DNA of 14,815 nt from Anaerolineae bacterium (GTDB lineage: Bacteria > Chloroflexota > Anaerolineae > Anaerolineales > Villigracilaceae). The position numbers and the translations under genes were made by a program. Below, one piece after another: positions 14,037-14,815 of this stretch. Each line of letters begins with the position of its first letter. The first letter of the stretch is position 1. The notes beneath the pieces are model-generated. The model worked only from the letters and a program-made list of their open reading frames with translations, searched no databases and was not told the DNA's origin. The stretch lies in NCBI GenBank assembly GCA_003524705.1, contig DQGV01000348.1, forward strand, positions 1 through 14,815, in the 5' to 3' direction.

Positions 14037-14046
14037 AAAGTAATAA

Positions 14047-14054
14047 GATAAAAT
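14047..14054 (+). promoter_or_regulatory. Putative -10 box for the GH36-like gene
   Basis: GATAAAAT at 14047-14054 contains TAAAAT ending 8 nt before the ATG at 14063, giving a leaderless or near-leaderless transcript. No Shine-Dalgarno is seen and the -35 region, which falls inside repeat sequence, is poor. Confidence 0.35.
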
Positions 14055-14062
14055 ATTTTCTT

Positions 14063-14794
14063 ATGACAAAAATCAAATCACCAGAAATCAACAAATCACA
14101 AATCATCAAAGCGAAAAATATTCAAATTGAATTGCCTGCTCAGCCTGTGAAATATTATCGGCACGGATGGCAGTCATGGTCTATGGCGGCGTGGACGGAT
14201 GTAAAATCTTTGCCGATTCAAAAGCCTGCAATTTTTCATCCATTGCAAATTGATGTGGAATATGCGTATGAATCAAATCCGCATGGCTCGTGGTTGGGCG
14301 CAGTGGAATTTGCGGATGGAAAGATTCTTTTATTGGGAGCACTGTCTACGGATACACATGTGTTTCAGATTCAGAATCAACTTGAAGGTAAGAGTGAAGC
14401 GGATGAAGCCGAATGGTTCATCATGTCTGGGGATGAGAATCAAGTGTTTGATGAATACATCAAGCAATTAAAGATTCGTTTTGGTCATACAGAAAAAAAT
14501 CATGTGCCGCGTGTGTGGTGTTCTTGGTATAGCCTGTACACGATGATTGATGAAGAAATTTTGTTCAAAACGTTTGACGCATTGGGCGATTTGCCGTTTG
14601 AAGTGTTGCAAGTGGATGATGGCTGGCAGAAAAAAATTGGGGATTGGGAAGTAAATGAAAAATTTCCGTCGGGCATGAAAGCATTGGCAGACAAAATAAA
14701 ATCAACGGGCAGAACGGCTGGCTTGTGGCTCGCGCCGTTGATTGCAAGCAAAAAAAAAAAAAAATTTTTTTTAAATAAAAAATTGTTTTTTTAA
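14063..14794 (+). CDS. GH36-like alpha-galactosidase, N-terminal part only (3' end lost)
   Basis: Residues 1 to about 229 read as the N-terminal beta-sandwich and first part of the TIM barrel of a GH36-type alpha-galactosidase (melibiase), which would cut terminal alpha-galactose from oligosaccharides. Marks are YYRHGWQSWS (31-40), WCSWYSLYTMI (152-162), VLQVDDGWQ (181-189) and GRTAGLWLAPLIAS (216-229). Family members run to roughly 500-700 residues, and the catalytic nucleophile and acid/base aspartates lie further on, so they are absent here. From about 14750 the sequence turns into a nearly pure A/T run. The last 14 residues (Lys, Phe, Asn, Leu only) and the stop at 14792-14794 come from that run and should not be trusted. 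The gene is probably intact in the organism and cut by the contig end. Confidence 0.82.
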   Translation: MTKIKSPEINKSQIIKAKNIQIELPAQPVKYYRHGWQSWSMAAWTDVKSLPIQKPAIFHPLQIDVEYAYESNPHGSWLGAVEFADGKILLLGALSTDTHVFQIQNQLEGKSEADEAEWFIMSGDENQVFDEYIKQLKIRFGHTEKNHVPRVWCSWYSLYTMIDEEILFKTFDALGDLPFEVLQVDDGWQKKIGDWEVNEKFPSGMKALADKIKSTGRTAGLWLAPLIASKKKKKFFLNKKLFF

Positions 14795-14815
14795 AATAAA
14801 AAAAAAAAAAATTTT
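14750..14815. other. Low-complexity A/T tail, probable sequencing or assembly artefact
   Basis: The final 66 bases contain only A and T except for one G near 14785. The run begins abruptly inside a conserved part of the GH36-like gene and lies at the very end of the window. Real coding sequence of this organism is much more balanced, so a low-quality contig end is the simplest explanation. Confidence 0.8.

Noticed and set aside
13826..14043. Small open frames on both strands (13826-14017 minus and 13846-14043 plus)
   Set aside because: They cover the repeat tangle and the Lrp promoter region, have no domain and no ribosome binding site, and contain the repeat-derived WSRYVA word.

Overview
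The window looks like a contig end from a moderately AT-rich bacterium, most plausibly an uncultured Anaerolineae-type Chloroflexota. That placement is an inference from the style of the proteins: a Pro/Thr-linker lipoprotein, a Cache/HAMP protein with no output domain, a NYN/OST-HTH protein and dispersed GGTCGAGTAG-type palindromes. There is no rRNA or marker gene to prove it. I see no tRNA, rRNA, CRISPR array, transposase or phage gene.

Layout. Positions 1-182 hold no gene. A minus-strand pair (1742 to 183) encodes a membrane protein with a degenerate GGDEF domain followed by a polyprenyl-phosphate sugar transferase, suggesting surface polysaccharide synthesis. A plus-strand lipoprotein (1934-2590) converges on a three-gene minus-strand operon (5863 to 2676): an Npt1/Npt2-like or MFS-like membrane transporter, a GNAT-fold protein, and a Cache/HAMP sensor without an output domain. 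A strong bidirectional terminator lies between the convergent units. Divergent from that operon is a NYN-nuclease/OST-HTH gene (5956-6714).

The main block (13800 to 6740, minus strand) is a six-gene catabolic cluster. In transcription order it is an Lrp/AsnC regulator with a near-consensus promoter, a HemL-like class III aminotransferase, a beta-alanine/GABA/taurine-type class III aminotransferase, a stand-alone B3/4 (PheRS editing-like) protein, methylmalonate/malonate-semialdehyde dehydrogenase (MmsA) and putrescine aminotransferase (PatA). The likely logic is transamination of polyamines and omega- or beta-amino acids to semialdehydes, with MmsA making acetyl- or propionyl-CoA. The B3/4 protein might clear tRNA mischarged with an unusual amino acid.

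The wider gaps in this cluster, and the gap after it, hold palindromic repeats. Two are matching composite elements, each made of two oppositely oriented GGTCGAGTAG palindromes around an AT-rich core of 35-36 bp. One is a 97-bp hairpin of a second family (GTCATTGCGAG type). One is a tangle of both kinds at 13929-14036. A plus-strand GH36-like alpha-galactosidase gene starts at 14063 and runs into a 66-bp, almost pure A/T tail that looks like a sequencing or assembly artefact, so its 3' part is missing.

A recurring theme is that several promoter-proximal genes lack a Shine-Dalgarno site and have a GGTAWAAT-like -10 box close to the start codon, while most genes inside operons have clear Shine-Dalgarno sites.
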